Source of the DNA: Candidatus Thorarchaeota archaeon MP8T_1
GTDB lineage: Archaea > Asgardarchaeota > Thorarchaeia > Thorarchaeales > Thorarchaeaceae
Direction: 5' to 3'
Assembly (NCBI GenBank): GCA_002825465.1
Contig: PJER01000001.1
Location: forward strand, 62,001-126,000
Length of the DNA stretch: 64,000 nucleotides
Below, piece after piece: positions 1 to 8,434 of the stretch. A model generated the notes under the pieces. The model had not been told where the DNA came from, ran no database searches, and saw nothing but the letters and a program-made list of their open reading frames with translations. The stretch's first letter is position 1; each line of letters starts with the position of its first letter. Position numbers and translations under genes: made by a program.

Positions 1-1376
1 GCTAATAGCGGAATTATATCAAGTGCAGTAAGAGACCCTGGATCAAAAATTGGTCCTTGTGATAAAAGCGAACCTATGAAGAGAAAAGGAGCAAGTGAAG
101 CCAGCATCCCTAAGACAGCGGCACTCGTTAGAGTAAGTAGGTATACTTTCATTTTTTGTGCAGCAATAATTGAATCACGTTCTTTAGCTACTGCTGATCT
201 TTTTACAAGCCTTGATGCAATCCTAGTAATACGTTCACCTGCACTATAAGTAGAAGTTTCGCACATCAAAGATATCATTCGAATCATCTGTGAAACTCGT
301 TGACCAAGGGAAGCATTTGCAGACAGGTCCATAGCTTCAACTGAACTAAGTCCATCCCCAAAAATAGCTTGAATAGCTACATCAACTAATTTCTGGGCAT
401 AGGGTCCAAGATCGTTTCTTACCGATGTCAAAGCAACTTCAAGAGTATCACCAGACGAGAGACGCTGTCCGAGTAATATCATGAAATTCAGGAATTCGTC
501 ATATTCAGATACAATCTCTTTCTGAGTAGGTGCAAGTACAGAACTGTCGCGTGGTCTATCGAAGTAGGCTGAGAATTGACGAGAAAATCGAGACCGTAGA
601 ATTGCATTGAGCACTATGAAGACGGGTGCAATAAGCAGTACAACCAAATCAGTTGCATAACCGCCAAGAGAAACAGCTAATGTGAACATGATTGGCACAT
701 ATGTGACTAATGCTGCAACAACTAGTAATCTACTTTCTAATTCGATATTCTTCTGTCGTAAAGCGAGGTCTGCTTCAAATGATTCTCCTGATAGGTCATC
801 AAGGAGGTCCGATTTCTTCTCAAGTGAGGATATAATCGCCGTGAAATACCGTCTAATATCATCTGAAGGTTGGTCCTTGGCAAAATCCATGAGACACGTT
901 TCTGGTGGAACTCCATCTGCAATCCGACCAAGCATTAAACGGAATGCATTCGAGAGGTAAGGATGATCTGATTGAGCAACCATCTCAATTGCATCAAAGA
1001 TAGTTCCCCCTGTTTGAAAGACTAAAATGAATTGCTCAAAAACGAGATCAGCCTCCTCAGAGAGACCAAGTTTGTAACTATTCATTATAGAAATTGGATA
1101 CGATATGACGATGTAATATGTCACAACTGTTGCCATTAGGGTAAGAGGTATTGTGATGAATAGAGTAACTCCAAAAAGAGTAAGTAATAGAAAAGTGAGT
1201 ATCAATGTAAGTATACTACTGAGAACTGAAGCCGCAACAACACCTTGAGCGCTGATGGTCATAATAGGATCGAGAAAACGCACAGCTCGTGTAAGCTCAT
1301 GGTCAGTTGTCTTTCTAGTAATTCTAGAGAAAGGAGGAATTCTAGAACTAATATTGCATAACTTCTCGTACAACAC
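1..1376 (-). CDS. TadC/FlaJ-type secretion or pilus assembly membrane protein, 3' end outside window
   Basis: An open minus-strand frame runs from GTG at 1376 off the left edge, with about 458 residues visible. It encodes a polytopic membrane protein made of two T2SSF-like halves. Each half has a cytoplasmic helical stretch (for example LVFQTGGTIFDAIEMV, then later LGQRLSSGDTLEVAL) followed by hydrophobic helix pairs. TadC/FlaJ proteins are the inner-membrane platform for type IV pili, archaella and related secretion machines, and they work with a GspE-type ATPase. The GTG start is supported by AGAGGA seven bases upstream and by a TGA stop just before it in frame. The partner ATPase is not in the window and presumably lies to the left. 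Confidence 0.8.
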   Translation of the reverse strand, partial: MLYEKLCNISSRIPPFSRITRKTTDHELTRAVRFLDPIMTISAQGVVAASVLSSILTLILTFLLLTLFGVTLFITIPLTLMATVVTYYIVISYPISIMNSYKLGLSEEADLVFEQFILVFQTGGTIFDAIEMVAQSDHPYLSNAFRLMLGRIADGVPPETCLMDFAKDQPSDDIRRYFTAIISSLEKKSDLLDDLSGESFEADLALRQKNIELESRLLVVAALVTYVPIMFTLAVSLGGYATDLVVLLIAPVFIVLNAILRSRFSRQFSAYFDRPRDSSVLAPTQKEIVSEYDEFLNFMILLGQRLSSGDTLEVALTSVRNDLGPYAQKLVDVAIQAIFGDGLSSVEAMDLSANASLGQRVSQMIRMISLMCETSTYSAGERITRIASRLVKRSAVAKERDSIIAAQKMKVYLLTLTSAAVLGMLASLAPFLFIGSLLSQGPIFDPGSLTALDIIPLL

Positions 1377-1438
1377 TTCTCAAGTCCTCTACAATCAGAC
1401 AATACTGTACATCTCTTAAATTACACGATACTATGTTC

Positions 1439-1483
1439 AAAAAAAAGAGATTTGTTCCTCAGGATGATTAATTCCTGAGGAAC
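1439..1483 (-). terminator. Hairpin plus T-tract terminator
   Basis: Perfect 11-bp inverted repeat (1454-1464 with 1473-1483, 8-base loop) directly after the stop of the surface-protein gene. On the minus strand it is followed, after seven bases, by eight T (1446-1439). It fits termination of the gene at 1494-2855. Confidence 0.65.
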
Positions 1484-1493
1484 GTTATGCGAA

Positions 1494-2855
1494 TTATCTT
1501 CGTCGACGAATAATCCAGATGACAGCTATGATTCCGCCAACAATTAGAAGAAGTGCTATCAGTCCCCCGCCTTCATCATCTCCTGGACCAATCTCAGACA
1601 GATTAGTGTATGCAACATATACTGGATCTTGTTGCACGCGCAATCCGTTCCATTCAGGGAAGGTAACACAATACCACCAGTCACTATTAACGAAGGCAGT
1701 TCCGTTAAGCGTTCCTTGAACCATGTCACCTACTGACGAATATTCATCACGAACATCCTCAGAAAGACCATAAGCCATGTGAGCAAATACAAAAGCAGAT
1801 AGTGGTAATTGCCAAGCAACAAGAATGAGATCACTCAATCTTGCACCTAACAGAGCATTGATTGTAGTTTCGTCATCTGAAACCGAAGTCCAAGGATCTG
1901 TTGTTTCATTTAATAGAGCATACTGTCGACCAAACCCAATATCAAAAGCGCGTTCTTGATTTCCTACCTCAATAGTAATGTTATCATCCATTGGTATTGT
2001 TGAAGTCGGAGCAGTGATTGTGTTTCCATTAGTAGCTCTAGTTACTCGATATTGTGAAGTGAAAATTGACAGATAGTGTACAGCTGATAGTTTCATCGAA
2101 TCAGTGATTTTTTCCTGAGGATCAACAAAAGTAAAGAGTTCTTTCATTTCATGAACTTGTCCGATAGTATACAATGTTTCAGCGTTAACTGAACCATCAG
2201 CATTGATCCGAATATCATACTCAACAGTAAGTTCGCTTAGAAGAACTGTATATGCAGGAACAGCTAGTGTGACCCAAAACCAGAAGGGAGCTGAACTAAC
2301 CAACCGACATGTTAGATTATAATAATGCATGCCAAATCGATAATGGTTGTCTGAAATTTTAGTTGCAGGTATTGGCACAACACTTGGTTGAAAATCGGGC
2401 CAAGTATTATCATTTGCAAGAGGTACGACATATATTGCATCATCATGCCCCATATCAGGCAGATTGTTGCTGCCGTAGGTTTCATTGTGAACCAACAAGA
2501 ATGCAAAGATTGCACCTATGAAGACTTCACGATCTCCAGGTGTTGTATAGTGCATGCCAAACAGCTGATATGGTAAAATCAGTTTTTCTCCAGTACTCAT
2601 ATTGGCGTTGTTGAATGCAATCAAAAATGCTGAAAAATCACCTACATTAACATAGGATGCAGTCATGCTTGCTGTTCCATTATCATTCTCAATCACAATA
2701 TTGTCATTTGTCCAATATTCTTCGTCAAAGGTATGTCCAAAGATAGCTGCTTCATCACCAGCCTCCCAGGCTTGTGAAATAGGCATTGCGACAAATGGCA
2801 ATAATAGAAGCATCATTACCCAGAAGGTAACTACTTTACTAATGCTCGTGCGCAT
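1494..2855 (-). CDS. Surface protein with signal peptide and C-terminal membrane anchor, unknown function
   Basis: The product has an N-terminal hydrophobic segment (about residues 7-30) that looks like a signal peptide. A long polar ectodomain follows, with many N-X-S/T sequons (NGT, NMS, NET, NLT, NIT, NLS). It ends with one hydrophobic helix after an acidic Gly-rich linker and a terminal RRRR, so it is predicted to be outside the cell and anchored at its C terminus. I do not recognise the ectodomain. ATG at 2855 is preferred over an upstream in-frame GTG at 2870 because GGAG lies ten bases before it. A strong hairpin/T-tract follows the stop. Confidence 0.75.
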   Translation of the reverse strand: MRTSISKVVTFWVMMLLLLPFVAMPISQAWEAGDEAAIFGHTFDEEYWTNDNIVIENDNGTASMTASYVNVGDFSAFLIAFNNANMSTGEKLILPYQLFGMHYTTPGDREVFIGAIFAFLLVHNETYGSNNLPDMGHDDAIYVVPLANDNTWPDFQPSVVPIPATKISDNHYRFGMHYYNLTCRLVSSAPFWFWVTLAVPAYTVLLSELTVEYDIRINADGSVNAETLYTIGQVHEMKELFTFVDPQEKITDSMKLSAVHYLSIFTSQYRVTRATNGNTITAPTSTIPMDDNITIEVGNQERAFDIGFGRQYALLNETTDPWTSVSDDETTINALLGARLSDLILVAWQLPLSAFVFAHMAYGLSEDVRDEYSSVGDMVQGTLNGTAFVNSDWWYCVTFPEWNGLRVQQDPVYVAYTNLSEIGPGDDEGGGLIALLLIVGGIIAVIWIIRRRR

Positions 2856-2927
2856 AATATCAAACTCCACACTCTTCTATGGATTATCGCATTAAAAGCA
2901 AATGTATGATTAATCCATTGATAATTA

Positions 2928-4190
2928 TCAAAAGAAATCAGTGATTTTTGTCTGATGTAAGTAGTCATTATAGAGCTGACTCTTTCCCAGCCAGTTATGC
3001 AAGGGATTGCGAAGATACTTTCCAATCTCAGCTGTGGCTTCATCCATGGTCTGAAACTTTTTGATATTCGTATCCAATGCACGCTTTGCAATCTCACGGA
3101 ACCTCCAGACACCTAGAGGAACCCATTGCTGAGGATCTACTTCCATAAAGACAATTACTCCAGATTGTCTTCTGATCTTCATCAAATACTCTAGAGCAGG
3201 AAGACGCGTAGCATAATACGCTCCAACAACTAGCTTGGCATAATCCTTACGACCTTTACCATATTCATAATCATTTATGATCGTAGGATTTAGTCCACCT
3301 AACCAAGATTCCAATGCTTCAAATTGCCAACCACTTGGATAGAAGAGGAAAGCAACAGTATTTCCCAAAGCATGATCTACACTTACATGATAGTCATTGA
3401 TAGCTCTCTTCTGAGTCACCTGTTTGTGGAGTCGTCTACCAACTATATCATCTACTGCAGTGATACTCCACTTTGTTGGCACAAGTCTGCGCTTTTTCCT
3501 CTGACCTAGAACTCCTACCGATAACAATCGAGTAATATGTTCCTGACGAATACCATCGTTGAAGAGATCTAGTACTCCACCCACAGCTTTGAGATCAGTA
3601 TCAGATGTGACTTTATCTACCACTTTCGGAACCTTCGGATTATCATCAAGTCGAAAGGTCTCCAGAGGAGCAGAAGGACCTATGGGAAGTGTCACATCAG
3701 AGAAGACTGTAGTAAATGAAGGTCTCTTCAAGAGCGTTGCCTCGGATGAGAGTGGATCCTCAGAAAGAGCAAGTGTCTGTGTTTCCAGCAATTCTCGTGA
3801 TGGGTCAACTGCAGATTCTACAGGAATGAGTTTCTTTGTTCTGACAAGACTAAATCGAAGAGCCAGAATCTCGTCCAAGGTATTATTCAACCAAAGGTCA
3901 GGTCGCTCCATTAATGGTGCTTCATCAATTCGAACTGGCGGAACAAGAGGTCCAGCTAATACTTTTGGATACCCTGAATCTCCAATGAATACAGAGGGCG
4001 GAGATGCACCAACTAGATCACGACCAGTAAAAGCGTCATCAATGCGAGCCATTGCTTTTGCTCGCATGAGAAGGGGACATGGCCTTATTCCACAAAGGTG
4101 ACGATGGCCCATACATTTAGAGCACACTCTCTCATCATAGGAAGGCTGTCTAGCAACCTTTGGAGCGGGTTCTAATGTTGTTTGGGGCAT
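2928..4190 (-). CDS. nreA: Archaeal DNA repair protein NreA
   Basis: A 420-residue protein of the archaeal Nre family. Near the N terminus (about residues 22-40) is a Cys/His zinc motif, CSKCMGHRHLCGIRPCP, typical of the family. The last residues, QTKITDFF, form a PCNA-interacting (PIP) box. NreA binds the PCNA clamp through this box and is implicated in repair of mitomycin-type damage in haloarchaea. Length and both signature motifs agree with NreA. A TATA-like sequence lies about 65 bases upstream of the ATG. The gene stands alone between a surface-protein gene and a winged-helix gene. Confidence 0.93.
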   Translation of the reverse strand: MPQTTLEPAPKVARQPSYDERVCSKCMGHRHLCGIRPCPLLMRAKAMARIDDAFTGRDLVGASPPSVFIGDSGYPKVLAGPLVPPVRIDEAPLMERPDLWLNNTLDEILALRFSLVRTKKLIPVESAVDPSRELLETQTLALSEDPLSSEATLLKRPSFTTVFSDVTLPIGPSAPLETFRLDDNPKVPKVVDKVTSDTDLKAVGGVLDLFNDGIRQEHITRLLSVGVLGQRKKRRLVPTKWSITAVDDIVGRRLHKQVTQKRAINDYHVSVDHALGNTVAFLFYPSGWQFEALESWLGGLNPTIINDYEYGKGRKDYAKLVVGAYYATRLPALEYLMKIRRQSGVIVFMEVDPQQWVPLGVWRFREIAKRALDTNIKKFQTMDEATAEIGKYLRNPLHNWLGKSQLYNDYLHQTKITDFF

Positions 4191-4223
4191 TAACCATCAT
4201 TCCTAATCTGATAGCACATCTAC

Positions 4224-4264
4224 ATGATGTATATGTATGATGTATGGACTAAGACCTATATATG
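4224..4264 (-). promoter_or_regulatory. Putative nreA promoter region with a direct repeat
   Basis: On the minus strand a TATATA-type element (4257-4264) lies about 65 bases before the nreA start. Between them is a direct repeat of ATGATGTAT (4224-4232 and 4237-4245, 13-bp period), which could be a regulator site. Position and sequence only; no direct evidence. Confidence 0.35.
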
Positions 4265-4285
4265 TCGCTCATAACAACCGAGTGA

Positions 4286-4732
4286 TTAGAATGGCTTCAA
4301 AAGCCAGATTTGGCGACTTTCATAGAAAACAATTATGATAGCTATGACACTCATGACAATAAACATGAGATCTCCTCCTGTTGGAGGCCATTTTAAGAAG
4401 AACACGACATAGAGAACCAACATGGCTGAGAATAACGTTCCAAGAAATAAGAATCGCGGAAGTAATCGTGATCCTAATTTAATGAATAATGAGAGAGATC
4501 CAACACGAACAGTGCGTGACACAGAATATATGCCGTGGACATCCTTCTTTACCAAATCAAGCTCTGTAAGTTTTGTGAGATGATGAAGAGCTAAGCTGGG
4601 GCTTGAGAATCCTAACTCACGCTGAACCTCACGGACGCCCATTTCACCTTGAGAAAGTAAGAGTGCATAGACACTCATTGTACGACCTTTGAGGAGTTTA
4701 TCAACAATGTCTTCATCAGAATCGACGCTCAT
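4286..4732 (-). CDS. Winged-helix regulator with two C-terminal membrane helices
   Basis: 148 residues. Residues 1-75 form an ArsR/MarR-like winged helix (VREVQRELGFSSPSLALHHL resembles the recognition helix-turn-helix, followed by a wing). Two strongly hydrophobic segments at about 92-113 and 121-138 predict membrane insertion. Such membrane-attached wHTH proteins are common in archaea and may couple an envelope signal to transcription. It lies downstream of, and on the same strand as, the two paralogous surface-protein genes. It could therefore be co-transcribed with them or regulate them, but that is inference. Confidence 0.75.
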   Translation of the reverse strand: MSVDSDEDIVDKLLKGRTMSVYALLLSQGEMGVREVQRELGFSSPSLALHHLTKLTELDLVKKDVHGIYSVSRTVRVGSLSLFIKLGSRLLPRFLFLGTLFSAMLVLYVVFFLKWPPTGGDLMFIVMSVIAIIIVFYESRQIWLLKPF

Positions 4733-4789
4733 TGATTTACCTCACAAACACACTTCCTAGATATTAGCACCAACTAATAAAATAAAGTG

Positions 4790-4808
4790 GATGCGCGCAA
4801 AGGGCATC
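4790..4808 (-). terminator. Weak hairpin near the end of the 4807 gene
   Basis: Inverted repeat GATGC/GCATC (4790-4794 with 4804-4808) at the stop codon, followed on the minus strand by a T-rich stretch (CACTTTATTTTATTAG). A weaker version of the hairpin/T-tract seen after the neighbouring paralog. Confidence 0.35.
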
Positions 4809-5532
4809 ACCCAGGGTAGCTTACTTTGGTGGTTATCGTTGTGTATAGACTAAGTAGCGGAGTCTGTAGATGACCGTCTTCAATTAACCAGTAGCCATCT
4901 TCAAAAGTAATAGGTTGAGGTCTACCATCGTCCATTACCCAAGTTCCATTTTGAAGGAAAACAAATCCGTCAGAACTAGTGAAACCGAAGAAGAAGTATG
5001 TGAAGTCATTGAAGCAAGCATACATGTAGAAGTCAATAGGCCAAATGTGTGGCCAATCACCCGATGGATGACTAGTAGCTTCTTCCATTTGCCCAATACC
5101 ATCATCAATGAGGGATCCACTAAGACTATTCCATTCAGTTTCTGTCAGAACTCCAGTTCCAACAATATTATCATAGTAGGGATGAAATAAAACATTGATC
5201 TGACCACCAGTTTCATTCTCCGTCATTCGTACACCATCTACAAAAGCTCCAGGATGAACACTATCATAATATGTGGAGAGATTCAGGTTTACAAAGGTCG
5301 AGTTGCTCATCCAGTAATAGACTACATTATCACGCATTGAATTTAGGTAATCTGCTGCTCTGGCACCTAGACCATTCATCGGTCCTGTTACTGTTGTTGA
5401 TGTTGTGGTTGTGGGAGTCACACCTCCACCTGGAAGATTCAATCCGACAATAACCACACCAGCAGAAATTACAACTGCTACTATCACTGCGGCATATACT
5501 CTACTTGAAATTCCTGTATCATAGTTTCTCAC
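4807..5532 (-). CDS. Surface protein, paralog of the next upstream gene
   Basis: The product starts with a short basic N terminus, then a hydrophobic helix (about residues 10-32) that serves as signal peptide or anchor. A Thr/Pro-rich linker follows, then an ectodomain of about 190 residues rich in Tyr, Trp and Phe. It is clearly paralogous to the product of 5697-6407; shared segments include YYWMSNSTFVN, MTENETGGQINVLF and SLIDDGIG. GTG at 5532 is preferred over GTG at 5541 because AGGTGA lies five bases before it. I do not recognise the ectodomain family. It is probably involved in cell-surface binding or structure. Confidence 0.75.
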   Translation of the reverse strand: MRNYDTGISSRVYAAVIVAVVISAGVVIVGLNLPGGGVTPTTTTSTTVTGPMNGLGARAADYLNSMRDNVVYYWMSNSTFVNLNLSTYYDSVHPGAFVDGVRMTENETGGQINVLFHPYYDNIVGTGVLTETEWNSLSGSLIDDGIGQMEEATSHPSGDWPHIWPIDFYMYACFNDFTYFFFGFTSSDGFVFLQNGTWVMDDGRPQPITFEDGYWLIEDGHLQTPLLSLYTTITTKVSYPG

Positions 5533-5553
5533 AGAAATCACCTATGAAATATC

Positions 5554-5610
5554 TTGTACAGAAAGAATATCACTCTACGTTTTGAACACTCTGTTCACTT
5601 CATTGTACAG
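5554..5610 (-). promoter_or_regulatory. Duplicated upstream region with TGTACA and dyad motifs
   Basis: Positions 5560-5584 are identical over 25 bases to 6434-6458, in the same place upstream of the paralogous gene. The region holds two TTGTACAG copies (5554-5561, 5603-5610) and a dyad GAACA-CTC-TGTTC (5584-5596). It is probably a shared promoter and operator. No canonical TATA box is obvious. Confidence 0.5.
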
Positions 5611-5665
5611 ATAATATTTCCAATATTTGTTACATCTGAAATGAATATAGCTATTAAGGTAATCT

Positions 5666-5698
5666 AAAAAAAGAAAAAGGATGGGCAAAATGCCCATC
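5666..5698 (-). terminator. Hairpin plus T-tract terminator
   Basis: A perfect 8-bp stem GATGGGCA/TGCCCATC (5680-5687 with 5691-5698) with a 3-base loop overlaps the stop codon of the 5697 gene. On the minus strand it is followed by C-TTTTT-C-TTTTTTT (5678-5666). Classic intrinsic-terminator layout. Confidence 0.7.
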
Positions 5699-6407
5699 AC
5701 TCAGGATAGGATACAGTGCTGGTAATTGTTGTGTAAAGATTCTCTAATGGTAATGTTAGATGGTCCCCAGCATCTAGCCAGAAGCCATCACTCCATGTTT
5801 CAATTATTGGTCCACCCTCATCTGTTGGAGAACCGGAGTAAGTTCCATTTCGAATAAATGCAAGTCCATCTGAGCTTGTATAGCCGAAGTAGAAGAATGT
5901 ACTATCGTTGAAGCACACGAACATGTAGAAATCAACAGGCCATGTGTGTGGCCAATCACCAGTAGGAGGATCTTCAACTGATTCCATCATACCCAATCCA
6001 TCATCAATTAATGATCCACTCATACTGTTCCATTCGGTTTCTGATAAAGTTCCAGTCCCAACTATATTTTCATAATATGGAGAAAAGAGGAGGTTGATTT
6101 CACCACCTGTTTCAGTTTTTTCCATGTAAAGACCATCAAGAAATGCACCTGGGTGTTGAGTATTGTAGTATGAGGTGAGATCCTCATTCACAAACGTCGA
6201 GTTTGACATCCAATAATATTCTACGTTATCTCTCATTGATTGGAGATACAAGGCTGCACGAGCGCCTACACCCGTAGGTGTAGCAGGAGGTGCTGGACCT
6301 GCACCAGGCGTATTTGTAGCAGCAAGATAGACTCCTGTTGTTACAATCACTGCAATTACAACCGCAGCCATTGCTTTCTTTAAAATTCCAGTTTCATAAT
6401 TTCTCAT
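5697..6407 (-). CDS. Surface protein, paralog of the next downstream gene
   Basis: Same architecture as its neighbour at 4807-5532: short N terminus MRNYETG, hydrophobic helix (about residues 10-30), Pro/Ala/Thr-rich linker and a similar ectodomain (shared YYWMSNSTFVN, GAFLDGLYMEKTETGG and SLIDDGLG patterns). ATG at 6407 is preferred; an in-frame GTG lies three codons upstream. The duplication includes upstream regulatory DNA, so the pair probably arose by a fairly recent tandem duplication that carried its promoter along. Function unknown. The product is predicted to be exposed outside the membrane. Confidence 0.75.
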   Translation of the reverse strand: MRNYETGILKKAMAAVVIAVIVTTGVYLAATNTPGAGPAPPATPTGVGARAALYLQSMRDNVEYYWMSNSTFVNEDLTSYYNTQHPGAFLDGLYMEKTETGGEINLLFSPYYENIVGTGTLSETEWNSMSGSLIDDGLGMMESVEDPPTGDWPHTWPVDFYMFVCFNDSTFFYFGYTSSDGLAFIRNGTYSGSPTDEGGPIIETWSDGFWLDAGDHLTLPLENLYTTITSTVSYPE

Positions 6408-6433
6408 TGAAATCACTGAGAAATATCTCGAAT

Positions 6434-6483
6434 AGAAAGAATATCACTCTACGTTTTGTACACTGTGTTCAATTCATTGTACA
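6434..6483 (-). promoter_or_regulatory. Second copy of the duplicated promoter/operator region
   Basis: 25-base identity with 5560-5584, and two TGTACA hexamers (6457-6462, 6478-6483). The dyad seen in the other copy is degraded here. The divergent HTH/Zn-ribbon gene starts at 6538, so a regulator bound here could affect both directions. Confidence 0.45.
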
Positions 6484-6537
6484 CCCCAGTTGGACATTGC
6501 GAAAGTATTTGACTAAACCTCATGTATAAGGTAGACC

Positions 6538-6843
6538 ATGCTAACACGAAGAGAAGAGATTGCAAAACGGCTTGAGGAAGCAGAATACCCACTTACTGCA
6601 CAAGATCTCTGTGAGATATTAGGTCTTAAGAAAAGGTCAATCATCTATGAAGATATCGACCACATCGCCCGTTCTGTGAGAAATCAAGGGAAACAAGTCA
6701 TTGTTTCTCCTGCAAGATGCGGAAAATGTCAGTACATATTCAAGAAAATGAAGTCCTCAAAAGCTCCAACAAAATGTCCAAAATGCCGTTCTGAATGGAT
6801 TATTGCACCTAGTTTTCTAATTAGAGATAAGAAATCAAAGTGA
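6538..6843 (+). CDS. HTH plus Zn-ribbon transcriptional regulator (COG3357 type)
   Basis: 101 residues. The N-terminal half is a helix-turn-helix (RREEIAKRLEEA, LTAQDLCEILGL). The C-terminal half is a four-Cys zinc ribbon, CGKC followed by CPKC about 20 residues later. This combination and size match the archaeal family described as HTH domain fused to a Zn-ribbon. It is expected to be a cytoplasmic DNA-binding protein; target genes are unknown. It is transcribed divergently from the duplicated surface-protein genes and converges on the EndoQ operon, ending one base before that operon's last stop. Confidence 0.85.
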   Translation: MLTRREEIAKRLEEAEYPLTAQDLCEILGLKKRSIIYEDIDHIARSVRNQGKQVIVSPARCGKCQYIFKKMKSSKAPTKCPKCRSEWIIAPSFLIRDKKSK

Positions 6844-6844
6844 A

Positions 6845-7150
6845 TTAATCATCAAATTTGTAGACTTTTTTGATCCCCGCGCCTTCACGTTTAATGTCAA
6901 CAACCCTAGTGATAAGAAAATCTGAGAGGCCATACTCATCCTTTTCTACATATCCATGGACAATGACTGGGACTCCCACACGCGGAAGAAATCTACATTT
7001 ATCCATCACATTAGCGGAAATACGCACAGTATAGATCTTGCCCTCTTCATCTTGAATGACAATCTCTGTTGACCCATACCACTTTTGCGCACTTATCCTA
7101 GTAGTACGACTTTTTCCAATCTCTCTTATTACACCCTTTACAACAGTCAA
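6845..7150 (-). CDS. Small beta-rich protein coupled to EndoQ, possibly an OB fold
   Basis: 101 residues with alternating hydrophobic strands (VVKGVIREIG, STEIVIQDEEGKIYTVRIS, GVPVIVHGYVEK), which suggests a small beta barrel such as an OB fold. That fold call is inference. Translation starts at TTG directly after the TAG stop of the EndoQ gene, with GGGAG in the EndoQ tail as ribosome binding site, so the two genes are translationally coupled. The location suggests a nucleic-acid-binding accessory to EndoQ. I do not recognise a named family. Confidence 0.7.
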   Translation of the reverse strand: MTVVKGVIREIGKSRTTRISAQKWYGSTEIVIQDEEGKIYTVRISANVMDKCRFLPRVGVPVIVHGYVEKDEYGLSDFLITRVVDIKREGAGIKKVYKFDD

Positions 7151-8422
7151 CTAGTCACTCTCCCAAGGAGGTAATAATTTGCCATATCGACCACCTCCAC
7201 CAATCTCATAGGAAGCAGTACCTTTACGATAGAATTCAATCATTTGCGCGACACGTTCATTAAATGCTGCTATTTTTTGAATTGATGATGAGGTTAAGAC
7301 TGTAGTTTCTGATCCCAAGTGTTCACGAATACTATCATACAAACGAGCAGCTGTTTTAGAAGTTGCAGATTTAACCCCTATGGCAGAAACAATGATATCT
7401 AACAATGGTGCAATCCGAAGATAAGGAGGCCGGTGTTTGGGGGACTTGGACTCACCTTCACCGATAGCAGCTGCCCTATCACGGACACCAAGCCTGAGCA
7501 ATTTGCCATCAGCAGGGCATTTCACACTTCGTTTCGCAATATCAATCAAAAGCTTCTGTGATTCTTTCTCATCTTTACAATTAATGTAAATATTCAAGTC
7601 ATCGAAACTTGGCGAGTCATTTCCTTTACCAATAAGCAAAGTTCTTCGACATTTCGAACAATAAGAGAGAAAGTATTTTCCAAGGCGGGGATCGAGTCCA
7701 ACATTCAAAACTGATCTTCGACCTTTCTCTCTTTTTAATGCAAGACAAATCTCATCATAGGTAGGTTCTTTCATCTCTAGTCGAACAAATTCTCTTCCCA
7801 ATTTGCTTGGATTAGGAGAGTGTGCGTCACTTGATGTTATGTATGTCAAACGATGGAGTTCAGGGATGCAGTCTGCTATTTCTGAGTCTGCAGAGAGACC
7901 TAACTCTAAGAAGTGAATGTGTGATGTTTCAGACCCATAACATGACTCGAGACTAGCATGTTTATTCTCACGAAAAATTGCTTTGTACGGAGTGAAGGCA
8001 TGAGCTGGTCCTATCATCCCACCCACATCACGAATATGACCAGCTATTGCTTCTCCATCTAGATTAACTCGAGGTCTTCCACCCCATTCATGATCAAGAT
8101 TAGGAGAAGACGGTTTCAGTAATTTTCGTAGGTTTTCCACAGATTCAAAATTAGGAAGTAAAACTACATGATGAATAGACTCAACATCTTCAATTTCAAC
8201 GGTTGGTACAAATGCTACAGAATCATGTTCGAAGATCTCACCGTTCTTTGTAAGGTGCTTCTTCAAGTGCTTCAGCCATTGAGGTTGAGTGACATCACCA
8301 GTTCCGATAAGATGCAAACCCTTCGCTTTTGCACCTTCTGTTAATCTAGGAACCGTCATTACTTTACTAACACCGATAGAGTGTAGTGAGTGGATGTGGA
8401 GGTCAACATCAAAAGAATCCAT
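7151..8422 (-). CDS. endoQ: Endonuclease Q (PHP-domain DNA repair nuclease)
   Basis: 423 residues, matching the family length. The N-terminal PHP domain carries the metal motif DLHIHS (Asp7, His9, His11), GTGDVTQ near residue 42, the conserved GPAHAFTPYKA segment near 140 and SSDAHS near 198. A zinc-binding region with CSKC follows at about residue 255 and a later Cys near 300. EndoQ of Thermococcales cleaves DNA 5' of hypoxanthine, uracil and abasic sites. The C-terminal third, SAIGVKSATSKTA onward, resembles the family's helical DNA-contact region. It sits first in a two-gene unit with a small beta-rich protein. Confidence 0.87.
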   Translation of the reverse strand: MDSFDVDLHIHSLHSIGVSKVMTVPRLTEGAKAKGLHLIGTGDVTQPQWLKHLKKHLTKNGEIFEHDSVAFVPTVEIEDVESIHHVVLLPNFESVENLRKLLKPSSPNLDHEWGGRPRVNLDGEAIAGHIRDVGGMIGPAHAFTPYKAIFRENKHASLESCYGSETSHIHFLELGLSADSEIADCIPELHRLTYITSSDAHSPNPSKLGREFVRLEMKEPTYDEICLALKREKGRRSVLNVGLDPRLGKYFLSYCSKCRRTLLIGKGNDSPSFDDLNIYINCKDEKESQKLLIDIAKRSVKCPADGKLLRLGVRDRAAAIGEGESKSPKHRPPYLRIAPLLDIIVSAIGVKSATSKTAARLYDSIREHLGSETTVLTSSSIQKIAAFNERVAQMIEFYRKGTASYEIGGGGRYGKLLPPWESD

Positions 8423-8434
8423 CCAACTTAACCT

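Noticed and set aside
3559..4101. A 180-codon frame opposite nreA, Ser/Arg-rich.
   Set aside because: Antisense to a clearly conserved nreA; low-complexity composition typical of shadow frames.
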